A stretch of DNA of 64,000 bases from Mycobacterium sp. MS1601. GTDB lineage: Bacteria; Actinomycetota; Actinomycetes; Mycobacteriales; Mycobacteriaceae. The stretch spans positions 4,774,001 to 4,838,000 of the forward strand of contig NZ_CP019420.1 in assembly GCF_001984215.1 (NCBI RefSeq), given 5' to 3'. The notes below the pieces were generated by a model. The model was given only the letters and a program-made list of their open reading frames with translations, searched no databases and was not told where the DNA came from. Of the stretch, positions 9,806-21,505 are shown piece after piece; the first letter of the stretch is position 1; the number at the start of each line of letters is the position of its first letter. Made by a program: the position numbers and the translations under genes.

Positions 9806-9850
9806 TGCCCAGGCACGAGTGGATGATGGACTTCAGAAGGACAGGCGGAC

Positions 9851-10732
9851 ATGAGCGGGCCGAATCCTCCGGGGGCGGATTCCGGGGACGACGAGGGCAC
9901 CTCGTCGAACCCTGACGGGTTCAACGAGGATCTCAGCAGCACGGAGTACGGAACCGATCTGGTTCCCGCCGAGTTCCCGTCACGCGCTTACTCCGCCCCG
10001 GAATCCGAGCAGTTCACCACCGGGCCTTACGTGCCCGCTGATCCGCATCTCTACGACTACGACAGCTACGACGGCGGCGCCACGGCCGAGGACGGCAAGC
10101 CCCCGCGCTGGCCGTGGGTGGTGGGTATCACCGCGATCGTCGCCGCAATCTCCCTGGTGGTCTCCGTGTCGTTGCTGGTGACCAGCACCAACACCGACGA
10201 TCTTGCCAACCCAGACACGTCCACCACCACCAGGCCGCCGGTGCAGGACGAGATCATCACCACCACGCCACCCCCTCCGCCGCCTCCGACGACGACGGAG
10301 GAGCCTCCTCCGCCTCCGCCGCCGCCTCCTCCGCCGGAGACGGTCACCGTCACACCGGAGCCGCCGCCACCCCCTCCGCCACCCACCGAGGAACCTCCGC
10401 CGCCTGCGCCGGAGACCACCGAGGCGCCGCCCCCTCCGCCGACCACCACGGCGCCACCAGGGCCGCGGCAGGTCACCTACTCGATCACCGGCACCAAGGC
10501 GCCAGGTGACGTGATCTCCGTGACCTACATCGACGCCTCCGGGCGCAGTCGCACCCAGCGCAACGTCTACATCCCGTGGTCGCTGACCGTGACGCCCATC
10601 TCGCAGTCCGAGGTCGGATCGGTACAGGCGTCCAGTCTGTTCCTGGTCAGCCGGCTCAACTGCTCCATCACCACCAGCGACGGCACCGTGTTGTCGTCGA
10701 ACAACGGCAACGCGGCTCAGACCAGTTGCTGA
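9851..10732 (+). CDS. mmpS3: MmpS3-like membrane protein
   Basis: MmpS-family protein with one membrane helix and an extracytoplasmic MmpS domain. Other MmpS proteins work with MmpL transporters, but no mmpL is in this window. The 293 residues comprise an acidic cytoplasmic tail (1-85), a helix at 89-112, a Pro/Thr/Glu-rich spacer at about 129-205 with long runs of proline, and an MmpS-like beta domain at about 212-293 beginning [19 protein letters not shown]. It contains NCSITT and a terminal cysteine that may form a disulfide. The proline codons are nearly all CCG or CCT, producing a low-complexity DNA stretch at about 10230-10470. Position beside the oxidase genes matches Rv2198c. Confidence 0.9.
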   Translation: MSGPNPPGADSGDDEGTSSNPDGFNEDLSSTEYGTDLVPAEFPSRAYSAPESEQFTTGPYVPADPHLYDYDSYDGGATAEDGKPPRWPWVVGITAIVAAISLVVSVSLLVTSTNTDDLANPDTSTTTRPPVQDEIITTTPPPPPPPTTTEEPPPPPPPPPPPETVTVTPEPPPPPPPPTEEPPPPAPETTEAPPPPPTTTAPPGPRQVTYSITGTKAPGDVISVTYIDASGRSRTQRNVYIPWSLTVTPISQSEVGSVQASSLFLVSRLNCSITTSDGTVLSSNNGNAAQTSC

Positions 10733-10755
10733 GCATCACATCGGGGGGTAATTAA

Positions 10756-11367
10756 GTGGCCTGGAGCCCCAAATTCTCGGACTCGCCCGAGCTCGTCGAC
10801 CGTGGCGTGATGGTGGCGTGCGCCGTCACCTGGCTGGTCGCCCTTGGCGTCGCCGTGGCGGCCGGAGTGGCCCTGGTGGACCTCGGCGTGGCGCACTCAC
10901 CCGGGCCGGTGTCGGATCCGGGAACGCCGTGGCTGCTCTACACGGTCATCGGTGTGTCGGCCGCGGTGATTGTGCTGGCGGTGCCGCTGCTGCTGCGTGC
11001 CCGGCGTGCCGTCGAGGAGCCTGCTCCGCCGCCGCGTCCGGGCCCCAAAACGGTGCAGGCGCGCGCCATGCTGGTCGATCAGGATCCACCCGACTACCCG
11101 GGGCCGACACCGGCCCGGCACTCCAGCTCCGCCATCTCGGTGACCTTCCTGGACCGGATGTGGCTGCGATGTGGGCTAGGAGTTCTCACTGCTGTCGGGC
11201 TGGCCTACGTGGCGGTGGCCGTGGCCACCTACCTGATGGCTTCGGACAAGATCACCGCGTCCTGGGTGGTCTACGGCGTGGCAGGCGTCATCACCGTGGC
11301 GATGATCGCCATCCCGCTGACGTATCTGCGTCAGCTGAGGGGGCGGCTCGCCTCCGAGGCCCAGTGA
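10756..11367 (+). CDS. DUF2561-type four-helix membrane protein (Rv2197-like)
   Basis: Function unknown. The 203-residue protein has four hydrophobic helices at about 13-36, 53-75, 138-160 and 170-190. A cytoplasmic loop between helices 2 and 3 contains a proline-rich segment and DQDPPDYPG. The start GTG at 10756 follows GGGGGG at 10743-10748. It always seems to travel with mmpS3 and the oxidase genes in mycobacteria, so a role in assembly or regulation of the bcc-aa3 complex is possible but unproven. Confidence 0.88.
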   Translation: MAWSPKFSDSPELVDRGVMVACAVTWLVALGVAVAAGVALVDLGVAHSPGPVSDPGTPWLLYTVIGVSAAVIVLAVPLLLRARRAVEEPAPPPRPGPKTVQARAMLVDQDPPDYPGPTPARHSSSAISVTFLDRMWLRCGLGVLTAVGLAYVAVAVATYLMASDKITASWVVYGVAGVITVAMIAIPLTYLRQLRGRLASEAQ

Positions 11368-11369
11368 GC

Positions 11370-11483
11370 TTGAGCCACACCAACTCTGGGCCCGATGGGT
11401 CCTGTGGGACGTAACTGGTTGCGAGGTTGAGCCACACCAACTCTGCGCCCGATGGGTCCTGCGACACGTAACTGGTTGCGACA
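11370..11483 (+). repeat. Imperfect 57-bp tandem duplication
   Basis: TTGAGCCACACCAACTCTG starts at 11370 and again at 11427. The two 57-nt units differ at a handful of positions. It lies directly after the DUF2561 stop, as the other 57-bp repeat lies directly after the glycerate kinase stop. The divergence between copies suggests an older duplication. Confidence 0.9.
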
Positions 11484-11555
11484 ACACGCCGGGGCAGGTC
11501 GCAGTGGCTTACGTCTGGAATTGCGGGGCCACCGATCGGGCCCTCCACAACAAAA

Positions 11556-11592
11556 ACATGGCGGCAAGCACCGGGAGTGCTTGCCGCCATGT
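11556..11592 (-). terminator. Intrinsic terminator of the ctaE-qcrCAB operon
   Basis: ACATGGCGGCAAGCA at 11556-11570 pairs perfectly with 11578-11592 (15-bp stem, 7-nt loop). Read on the minus strand the stem runs into TTTTTG, so this is a classical Rho-independent terminator 16 nt after the qcrB stop. It may also stop plus-strand transcription from the DUF2561 gene. Confidence 0.9.
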
Positions 11593-11607
11593 GGCGTCGA
11601 TTCTCGG

Positions 11608-13266
11608 TCAGTGATGACCGTTGCTGTGGCCGTCCGACGAGCCGTTGGTGCCGTGCTCGTTGTCCTGGTACTCCTTGAGCGCCGTGAGCGCCCGGTGGTG
11701 CGACGCGTGCTCGGCCTCGGTGAGTGCCGAATCCTCGGACACCGGATCCGGGAAGAGGAAGTTGCCACGACCCGGCGCACCGCCGGAGCCCAGCTTGTTC
11801 ATCTTCTTCGGCACCGCGGCACCCTGGTACTCGAGCGGGATCGGGTGGCCGTGGTCGTCGACCGGGCCGATCGGCTGGTGCAGTTCGACGTACGCACCGT
11901 GCGGCAGCCGCTTGATGATGCCCGTCTCGATGCCGTGTTCGAGCACCGCGCGGTCGGCACGCTGCAGCGCCACGGCCCACCGGTAGGTCACGAAGTAGAC
12001 GATCGGCGGCAGGATCACCATGGCGATGCGGGCGATCCACGTGGTCGCGTTGAGCGAGATGTGGAACTTCAGCGCGATGATGTCGTTCATGCACGCGAAG
12101 GTCATCAGGATGTAGAACGCAATGGCCATGGCGCCGATGGCGGTACGGACCGGAGCGTCACGCGGCCGCTGCAACAGGTTGTGGTGCGCGTCGTCGCCGG
12201 TGAAGCGCTTCTCCAGGAATGGCCACGCGATCAGCAGGGTGAACACCAGACCCATCAGGATCGCGATCCAGAACGGCTGGGGGATGGTGTAGTTGCCGAT
12301 GTAGAACTCCCACGCCGGCCAGATACGGATCAGGCCGTCGGTCCACATCATGTAGAAGTCCGGCTGGCTACCGGCCGACACCATGGACGGCTTGTAGGGG
12401 CCAAGGTCCCAGATCGGGTTGATCTGCAGCAGGCCACCCATCAGGCCCAGGATGCCGACCGTCATCGCGAAGAAGGCGCCGGACTTGACGGCGAACACCG
12501 GCATGACTCGCACACCGACGACGTTCTTCTCGGTGCGGCCGGGGCCGGGGAACTGGGTGTGCTTCTGGAACCAGACCAGCGCCAGGTGCGCGCCGATCAA
12601 CGCCAGCATGATGCCGGGGATCAGCAGGATGTGCAGGGCGTACAGGCGCGGGATGATGATCGTGCCGGGAAAATCGCCGCCGAACAGTGCCCAGTGCAGC
12701 CAGGTGCCGATGACGGGGACGCTCATCGTGATGCCGGAGAACGCAGCGCGCAGGCCGGTGCCGGAGAGCAGATCGTCGGGCAGCGAGTAACCGAAGAAGC
12801 CCTCGAACATCGCCAGGATCAGCAGCAGCGAGCCGATGATCCAGTTGGCCTCACGCGGGCGGCGGAACGCACCGGTGAAGAAGATGCGGGCCAGGTGCAC
12901 CATGATCGACGCGGCGAACAGCAGCGCGGCCCAGTGGTGGACCTGGCGGACGAACAGACCGCCACGCACCTCGAAGCTGATGTTCAGCGCCGACTCGTAG
13001 GCCTTCGACATCTGGATGCCGCGAAGTGGCTCGTAGACGCCGTTGTACGTGACCTCGGCCATGGACGGATCGAAGAACAGCGTCAGCCAGATGCCGGTGA
13101 GCAGCAGGATGATGAAGCTGTACAGCGCGATCTCACCCAGCAGGAACGACCAGTGGGTGGGGAAGACCTTGTTCAGGATCCCGCGCCGCACCGCCGCCGA
13201 CGGGTGATACCGCGAATCGATCGCATCGCCCTGCTTGGCCAACGTGTCAGCGAGTTTCGGACTCAT
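11608..13266 (-). CDS. qcrB: Cytochrome bc1 complex cytochrome b subunit QcrB
   Basis: Cytochrome b of the bcc complex; oxidises menaquinol at the Qo site and carries both b haems. The ATG at 13266 overlaps the qcrA stop (ATGA) and gives 552 residues. Several helices contain the paired histidines for haem (for example [20 protein letters not shown]). The actinobacterial Qo motif PDFY is at 302-305, followed by Thr309-Asp310. The M. tuberculosis residue equivalent to Thr309 is the telacebec (Q203) resistance site Thr313. The C-terminal tail is His/Ser/Asn-rich and hydrophilic. Last gene of the operon before a strong terminator. Confidence 0.97.
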   Translation of the reverse strand: MSPKLADTLAKQGDAIDSRYHPSAAVRRGILNKVFPTHWSFLLGEIALYSFIILLLTGIWLTLFFDPSMAEVTYNGVYEPLRGIQMSKAYESALNISFEVRGGLFVRQVHHWAALLFAASIMVHLARIFFTGAFRRPREANWIIGSLLLILAMFEGFFGYSLPDDLLSGTGLRAAFSGITMSVPVIGTWLHWALFGGDFPGTIIIPRLYALHILLIPGIMLALIGAHLALVWFQKHTQFPGPGRTEKNVVGVRVMPVFAVKSGAFFAMTVGILGLMGGLLQINPIWDLGPYKPSMVSAGSQPDFYMMWTDGLIRIWPAWEFYIGNYTIPQPFWIAILMGLVFTLLIAWPFLEKRFTGDDAHHNLLQRPRDAPVRTAIGAMAIAFYILMTFACMNDIIALKFHISLNATTWIARIAMVILPPIVYFVTYRWAVALQRADRAVLEHGIETGIIKRLPHGAYVELHQPIGPVDDHGHPIPLEYQGAAVPKKMNKLGSGGAPGRGNFLFPDPVSEDSALTEAEHASHHRALTALKEYQDNEHGTNGSSDGHSNGHH

Positions 13267-14410
13267 GATCTCCGCTCCCAGAAGGCAGGTCCGACGGGCT
13301 CGATGAAGTCGCCGTTGGCAACCAGGTATCCGTCGGAGTCGATGGTGATGGGAAGCTGCGCCAACGCGCGCGCGGCTGGGCCGAAAATGGGTTTCGCGAA
13401 GTGCAACGCGTCGAACTGCGACTGGTGGCACGGGCACAGGATGCGGTAGGTCTGCTGCTCGTAGAGCGAGGACGGGCAGCCCAGGTGTGAGCAGACCTTC
13501 GTGTAGGCGAAGAAGTCGCCGAAGTTGAAGCTCTCCTGACCCTGACGCTTGACCACCTTGGACATGTCCTGCGGCTTGATGCGGATGAGCATCACCGGGT
13601 TGCGGACGCCCATCTGGATGGCGGCCAGCGTGTGGTGCGACTCCACAGTGGTTCCGTCACCGTCGGATTCCCGCCACGGGAACACGGTCTCCATGCCACC
13701 GGCGTCCAGATCTTCGGGACGCATCTTGATGAACGGGGAGTGGGCGTCACCGGTGGCACGGGCCAGCCAGATGGTCTCGCCGTGGAACCGCGGGGTCCAG
13801 CCCGACGTCCACAACACGGCCTTGGGGCCGTCGGCGGTGGGCACCACGGGCTTCCACGGGTTCTTGATCAGGCCGCCGATGAGGGCGACCAGGGTGCCGG
13901 CACCGAAGGCGCCCAGGCCCAGACCCATCGAGATGCCGATCATCTTGCGGCGTCTGATGGTCGAGCCCTCGAGGGCGTCGGTCAGGTTGGCCACCACGGT
14001 CTTGCGCTGCAGCTCCGAGGAGGCGCCGTCGTGGCGGTCCTGGATGGTGATCTCTTCGGGGATGAACTTCTTCTGGAACAACACCGCGCCCACACCGATG
14101 GCCAGGATCGACAGCCCGAAAGTCAGGCCGTACATCGGGGTGGCCAGGTTGTACCACATGCTGTCCGGGTCGTACTCCCACGGCCAGAACAGGAACACCA
14201 GCAGCAGCGCCAGGCCGGCGACGCCGCCCAGCATCAGCCAGTAGGCGACGGTGCGCTCGGCCCGCTTCTCTGCCTTGGTTCCCTCGACGGGCCAACGCTT
14301 TTCCTTGAAGACGATGTCGACACCGTCGAGCTTGCCGCCGAGGGCCAATAGCTCCTCGCGCGACATCTGTGCGAGCTGCTCGTCGGTGAGCTCATCTGGT
14401 TTGTCGATGC

Positions 14411-14414
<4 letters not shown>
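13263..14414 (-). CDS. qcrA: Cytochrome bc1 complex Rieske iron-sulfur subunit QcrA
   Basis: Rieske [2Fe-2S] subunit that carries electrons from quinol at QcrB to the dihaem cytochrome c QcrC. The ATG at 14414 overlaps the qcrC stop (ATGA) and yields 383 residues beginning MSIDKPDEL. That is shorter than the 429 remembered for M. tuberculosis because the N-terminal tail is trimmed. Three membrane helices, an actinobacterial trait, are seen at about 62-82, 95-118 and 158-182. The cluster ligands are in CSHLGC (308-313) and CPCH (327-330): Cys308, His310, Cys327 and His330, with Cys313/Cys329 as the disulfide pair. Confidence 0.97.
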
Positions 14415-17080
<2,666 letters not shown>

Positions 17081-17097
<17 letters not shown>

Positions 17098-18873
17098 AGC
17101 CCTTCCGCACCGGGGTGAGCAGATCGGCATAGTCCTCGGCGGCCGTTTGCTCGGCAGCCAGTCGCGCCGAGCGTGCGGTGGCCGCCCACCCCGCCCAGCG
17201 GCCCGCTGACTGCGCGGGCGACGCCCAGCCGTCGGTGGTCCGCACCATGCGGGTTCCCGGTGTGGCCAGCCAGCGCACCAGCAGTGCGGTCTCTTCGACC
17301 AGCGCGCCACCCAGCGGCGCCGCCTCGGGCAGCACGGTCTGCGCCCCTGCGCACACCGCGTCCACCACCGGCATCGGCGGCACACCGCGCCGTGCCGTTC
17401 CGGCCGCGGCCAGGCGGCCGTGCCGGATCACCGCCAGATGCCAACCGCCCGCACCGTCGGGCTGCGCGGCCACCATCTCCGCCACCGTGGACAGAGCATG
17501 CAGCCGTTGTCCGCGCCACAGCACGTCGACGGCTGTGGCGGTGTGGTCGCGCAGCCTGGCTGCACTCTCGAAGTGCCCACGCTCGGCCAACGCGGCGATG
17601 TGAGCTGTCGCGGCGTCGAAGGCCGCCGAGTGTGAGCCCGTGATGAGCTCAGCGGCCCGCAGCACAGTCGTCGCGTAGTCCGCTGCCCCGATGTCGCGCG
17701 GTGCCGGGCAGGGGGAGACTTCTCGTTCCGGGCAGGTGTGCAACGCGGCGCGGGCAAGGCGCTGTGTGCACGTGCGGATGCCGCTGAAGCGGGCCAGCAG
17801 CGCGCCGGTGTCGACGGCGTCGGAGCGAGCGCGGAAGGGGCCGACGCAGGCGCGGCTGCCCGGCGCCCGCACCACCGTCCAGCGCGGGAACGCCTCGTCC
17901 GACAGCGCCAGCCACCACCATCGGTGTGGGAACTTCGACCTCCGGTTGTAGGGCGGCGCGTGCGCGGCCAGCAGCCTCAGTTCGCGGACCCCGGCCTCCA
18001 GCGCGTGGGCGCATTCGATGTGGTCGACGGACTGCGCGAGCGCCACCATCTCCTTCATGCGGGTACGCGGATCGGCACCGTTGAAGTACTGGCTGACCCT
18101 GCGGTGCAGGTTGACCGCCGTGCCGACGTAGAGCACCTCGTCTGCGGGCCCACGGAAGAGGTAGACGCCCGGCGTATCGGGCACCCCGGCGGCAAGGACC
18201 CGTTTGCGCCGTTGTGTCGGGGTGGCGTTCGGCAGATACGAGCGCAGCTGTGAGTAGGTGTGAATGCCCTGATTGCCCACCCTGGCGATCAACCCGTGCA
18301 GGACGTCGACGGTGGCGCGGGCGTCGTCGAGCGCGCGGTGGGTGGGCTCGGTGCCCGACCGGAACAGCTGTGCGAGCGCGGACAGTCGCACGCTGGGTGC
18401 CTCGTCCTTGGTCAGAACCCGCCGGGCCAGTCGCACGGTGCACAGCACCGGTGGCCGCGGCCAGACCAACTCACACTGTTCGGCGGCCGCCTTGAGGAAG
18501 CCGATGTCGAAACCGGCGTTGTGGGCCACCAGGACCGCTCCCCGGCAGAACTCCAGGAACATCGGCAACACCGTCGAGATGGGCGGCGCATCGCGGACCA
18601 TGGCGGTGGTGATGCCGGTCAACTGCATGATCTGAGGCGGGATGGACCGACCCGGATCGACGAGTGTGGCAAATTCTCCGAGGACGGCGCCTCCGCGCAC
18701 TTTGACCGCACCGATCTCGGTGATGGCGTCACTGGGGCGCCGATTCCGCGGGCCACGGCCCGACCTCCGGTGGTTTCGAGATCGACCACGACGAACGTGG
18801 TGTCGCGCAGCGCCAGATCGGCGGACGGATCGATGTCCGCGAAGCTCAACTGCGCGCTGCGCCCGACGTTCAC
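17081..18873 (-). pseudogene. DEDDh 3'-5' exonuclease fused to a GIY-YIG nuclease domain (Rv2191-like), with one frameshift
   Basis: Two-nuclease protein. The N-terminal DnaQ-type domain has DLETTGG (first Asp/Glu pair), [10 protein letters not shown] and [14 protein letters not shown]. The C-terminal part resembles UvrC: a GIY-YIG domain ([25 protein letters not shown]) and a UvrC-like region with [11 protein letters not shown] and a cysteine pair. Likely role is DNA repair or processing, inferred from domains. From the GTG at 18873 the frame runs through [17 protein letters not shown] and then breaks. One extra G in the GGGG run at 18734-18737 restores [15 protein letters not shown] and an intact protein of about 597 residues. 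An apparent minus-strand extension past 18873 in the other frame is not the real N-terminus. Confidence 0.85.
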
Positions 18874-19024
18874 ACGACGTGACGCTAGGAGGTCGCACCG
18901 ACATCGCGTGGTAACGGCGGCTCGGCGCGTCACCGGCGTGGCCGCAATGTGGTCCGAACTTGTCGGTGGGCCCGTTTAGCGTGAGCGCCACCAACACACC
19001 GAGTCGAATCGAGAGGACCGAGAA

Positions 19025-19258
19025 ATGGGAACTGCAGGACGTCCACCGGACAACGGGGAACCGGTGATCATCGACTGCGACGACTGTGCGGTTCGTGGCC
19101 CAGGATGTCGAGATTGTGTGGTCAGCGTTCTTCTGGGTGTTCCAGATAGTTTGCTGGCTGATGAACGTGCGGCGCTGGAGGTGCTTGCGGAGGTCGGAAT
19201 GGCGCCACGCTTGCGGCTCGTGCCTGTCCATCGCGGACAGAAACCGGGGGTAGCCTGA
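19025..19258 (+). CDS. Small conserved protein with paired CxxC motifs
   Basis: Unrecognised 77-residue protein. It has a double cysteine motif, CDDC at about 18-21 and CRDC at about 28-31 (CxxC-x6-CxxC), typical of a small zinc- or Fe-S-binding knuckle, followed by a short hydrophobic and acidic helix ([20 protein letters not shown]) and a basic tail. The ATG at 19025 is preceded by GAGGACCGAGAA, a usable ribosome site. It lies divergently from the DEDDh/GIY-YIG gene with about 150 bp between and upstream of the RipC-like gene. Compact, motif-bearing and codon-typical, it looks like a genuine gene. Function unknown. Confidence 0.72.
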   Translation: MGTAGRPPDNGEPVIIDCDDCAVRGPGCRDCVVSVLLGVPDSLLADERAALEVLAEVGMAPRLRLVPVHRGQKPGVA

Positions 19259-19317
19259 GGCGCGCTGGAAGGAGAACGCGACAACTGCCAGTAGGGCTGT
19301 TAAATTTGCGTCTCCTG

Positions 19318-19347
19318 TTGGACAACGCCGATGCCGTTTCGTAACCT
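19318..19347 (+). promoter_or_regulatory. Promoter for the ripC-like gene
   Basis: TTGGAC at 19318-19323 and TAACCT at 19342-19347 are separated by 18 nt, a sigma-A-like arrangement. Predicted transcription start is near 19354, leaving a leader of about 65 nt before the TTG start at 19421. Confidence 0.6.
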
Positions 19348-19420
19348 ATCTGAGACCTAAAGGCGATTCGGCGGTGGCGCGAACAGCGGCACTTCGAAGG
19401 CAGTTTAAGGACCCGTAATC

Positions 19421-20605
19421 TTGAGTTTTTCCGGCTCGCAGTGGATCTCGCGCGTATCGAAGCGCTCTCGTCGGAGTGTGGTCTGTGCTGTAGCCGGAGT
19501 CACCGTGCTGTCGGGAGTGCTGGCCTCGAGTGTGCAGGCGGACCCAGCAGAGGACGCGCTAGCAAAGCTCAACGATCTCTCGCGGCAAGCTGAGCAGACC
19601 ACCGAGGCCATGCACAGTGCACAGCTGGATCTGACCAAGAAGCTGGACATCCAAGCGGCAGCCGACCGTAAACACGCCGATGACCTGGCTGCCGTGGACA
19701 CGGCCAGGGCCGAACTGGCGACCTTCCAGAGCGGGGTCGACGAGTTTGCCGCCGCCATGTACATGGGCGGACGCACCGACGGGATGACCGCCATCCTCAC
19801 CGCAGAGTCGCCGCAGGGCCTCATCGATCGGCTGGCGGTGCAGCGAGTGATCGCCGGCGAGCTGTCGGACCAGATGGCCAACTACCGTCGGGTCAGCGAG
19901 CAGGCTGCGGCCGCCGAGATCGCGTCCGCGCAGTCGGCTGCCGATGCCAAGACCGCCGCCGAGCAAGCCGCCGCGGTCCGTGCCGAATTGCAGGCCAAAC
20001 AGAGCGACCTCCAACTCAAGATCGCCGTCGTCAAATCCCAGTACGACTCACTGACCGAAGCTCAGCGAGTGGCATTGGCCGCTCCGGGTCCGGTGCCACC
20101 GCCGCCGGTGGCGCTGCCGGCGCCACCTCCGCCAGGGCCCGAGATCCTGGCCGCGCCGCCTGCGCCCGGTCTGCCCGGGATGCCGCCCCCCGTCGGTATC
20201 CCGCCCGGTGACGTCGCGCCGCCGCAGATGCAGGTCCCGGCGCCCGGCGGGGGCAGCCCGGTCGGCGCCACCGTGGTCCAGGCCGCGCTGACCAAGGTCG
20301 GAATGCCGTACTCCTGGGGCGGTTCCGGACCCGGCCAGTTCGACTGTTCAGGCCTGGTGATGTGGTCGTTCCAGCAGGCAGGCATGTCGCTGCCGCACTC
20401 CAGCCAGGCGTTGGCCGCCGGTGGTCAGCCGGTGTCACGTGACCAGCTGCAGCCCGGTGACGTGGTGAACTTCTACTCCGACGCCTCCCATACCGGCATC
20501 TACGTCGGTAACGGCATGGTGGTGCATGCCTCCACCTACGGTGTGCCGGTCAAGGTGGTGCCACTCGACGGCGCCGGACCGTTCTACAACGCTCGCCGAT
20601 ACTGA
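19421..20605 (+). CDS. ripC: NlpC/P60 peptidoglycan endopeptidase, RipC-like
   Basis: Secreted D,L-endopeptidase that cuts peptidoglycan stem peptides during growth and division (Rv2190c/RipC family). The TTG at 19421, with AAGGA 10 nt before it, gives 394 residues. Order: signal peptide (about 1-40, cleaved near VQADPAED), an alpha-helical coiled-coil region to about 215, a Pro/Gly-rich linker at about 218-280, then the NlpC/P60 domain. The catalytic residues are Cys309 in FDCSGL, His357 in SHTGIY and His369 in VVHAS. RipC-type enzymes are activated through their coiled coil by FtsEX in the family as known. Linked to an envelope gene group running to pimB. Confidence 0.95.
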   Translation: MSFSGSQWISRVSKRSRRSVVCAVAGVTVLSGVLASSVQADPAEDALAKLNDLSRQAEQTTEAMHSAQLDLTKKLDIQAAADRKHADDLAAVDTARAELATFQSGVDEFAAAMYMGGRTDGMTAILTAESPQGLIDRLAVQRVIAGELSDQMANYRRVSEQAAAAEIASAQSAADAKTAAEQAAAVRAELQAKQSDLQLKIAVVKSQYDSLTEAQRVALAAPGPVPPPPVALPAPPPPGPEILAAPPAPGLPGMPPPVGIPPGDVAPPQMQVPAPGGGSPVGATVVQAALTKVGMPYSWGGSGPGQFDCSGLVMWSFQQAGMSLPHSSQALAAGGQPVSRDQLQPGDVVNFYSDASHTGIYVGNGMVVHASTYGVPVKVVPLDGAGPFYNARRY

Positions 20606-20689
20606 ACGTCGGCGATACTGGATCCTGTCGCTACTGAGCCTGCTTCTACACCGAACTGCCGACCCCGCTGGCCGGTAGTCGCACTGGCA

Positions 20690-21499
20690 GTGCTGCTGGG
20701 CGCGCAACTGGTGTTGGCCGGGCTGTTCGTGGCCCGCCAGCCCCAGACCGTCCTGCCGCCTCCGCCGGCCGCGGCCGCCCCGGCGCCCGGGGGACAGCGT
20801 GAGGTGACGCTCGTCAGCCTTGGGGGAGTTGCCACCGACCCGCTGTTGCGCCGCGTCACCACCGAACTCGACGGCGCCGTGGACGCTGTCGAGTCGTTCT
20901 GGGGTCCGGAATGGCCGCACGAGATCGTGATCGTGGCCACGGACACCGAGGAGGAGTTCCGTGCCCAGGCCACCGGCGTCGGCGACACCTCCCACATCGC
21001 CGCCGTCACTGTCGCGGACTCGGTGAACCCGCAGGAGAACTCGGCCAACGGCCAACGCATCGTCTTCGCACCCGGTGCGGTGGCCATGAGCCCGGAGGCC
21101 CTGCGCGTGGTGCTCACCCACGAGTTGTTCCACTACGCCACCCGCGCGGCCACCGCCGCCGACGCACCCCGATGGATCACCGAAGGTGTCGCCGATTATG
21201 TTGCGCGCCCGATGTATCCAGGCTCGATCACCCGCGGGCCGCTGCCGACGGCGTTGCCGTCGGACCGGGACTTCGCCGCACCCGAGCCGGATCTGAGCCT
21301 GGCGTATGACCGAGCCTGGCTGTTCGCCCGCTACATTGCCGACCGGTACGGCGTACCGGCGCTGCGGGCGCTTTACGTCCGGGCCGCCGGGCCGCACCAC
21401 ACCGATGCCGAAACCGCCCTGTGGGAGGTCTTGCGGGCCCGGCCCGCCGACGCGTTGCAGGGGTGGCAGGAATGGTGTGTCCGCAACGGGCTAGCGTGA
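20690..21499 (+). CDS. Membrane-anchored metalloprotease-like protein (Rv2189-like)
   Basis: From the GTG at 20690 the 269 residues begin with a hydrophobic anchor (about 1-17) and a Pro/Ala linker, then a domain with HELFH at 144-148 and EGVADY at 165-170. HExxH-type zinc ligands plus a downstream Glu (gluzincin/peptidase MA arrangement) suggest an extracytoplasmic metalloprotease; the substrate is unknown. The start is uncertain: the frame is open back to 20606 with a fuller helix (WPVVALAVLLGAQLVLAG) but without ATG, GTG or TTG, so a CTG at 20618 is possible. It sits 84 nt after ripC and 6 nt before pimB. Confidence 0.8.
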   Translation: MLLGAQLVLAGLFVARQPQTVLPPPPAAAAPAPGGQREVTLVSLGGVATDPLLRRVTTELDGAVDAVESFWGPEWPHEIVIVATDTEEEFRAQATGVGDTSHIAAVTVADSVNPQENSANGQRIVFAPGAVAMSPEALRVVLTHELFHYATRAATAADAPRWITEGVADYVARPMYPGSITRGPLPTALPSDRDFAAPEPDLSLAYDRAWLFARYIADRYGVPALRALYVRAAGPHHTDAETALWEVLRARPADALQGWQEWCVRNGLA

Positions 21500-21505
21500 C
21501 ACCCG

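Noticed and set aside
10230..10470. CCTCCGCC-rich low-complexity DNA resembling a microsatellite
   Set aside because: It encodes the proline-rich spacer of the MmpS3-like protein; codon bias and proline runs explain it.
11452..13449. 665-codon plus-strand open frame antisense to qcrB
   Set aside because: Its residues are typical antisense GC-rich sequence (His, Asp, Arg, Gln rich), it has no family motifs, and the minus strand encodes a complete cytochrome b.
18874..19231. N-terminal extension of the nuclease gene to 19231
   Set aside because: It is the wrong frame upstream of the frameshift; the true N-terminus with DLETTGG is in the other frame from 18873.
19259..19420. Possible c-di-AMP (ydaO) riboswitch upstream of the RipC-like gene
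   Set aside because: Such switches precede some actinobacterial wall hydrolases, but I could not find the conserved core, and the predicted leader is only about 65 nt.
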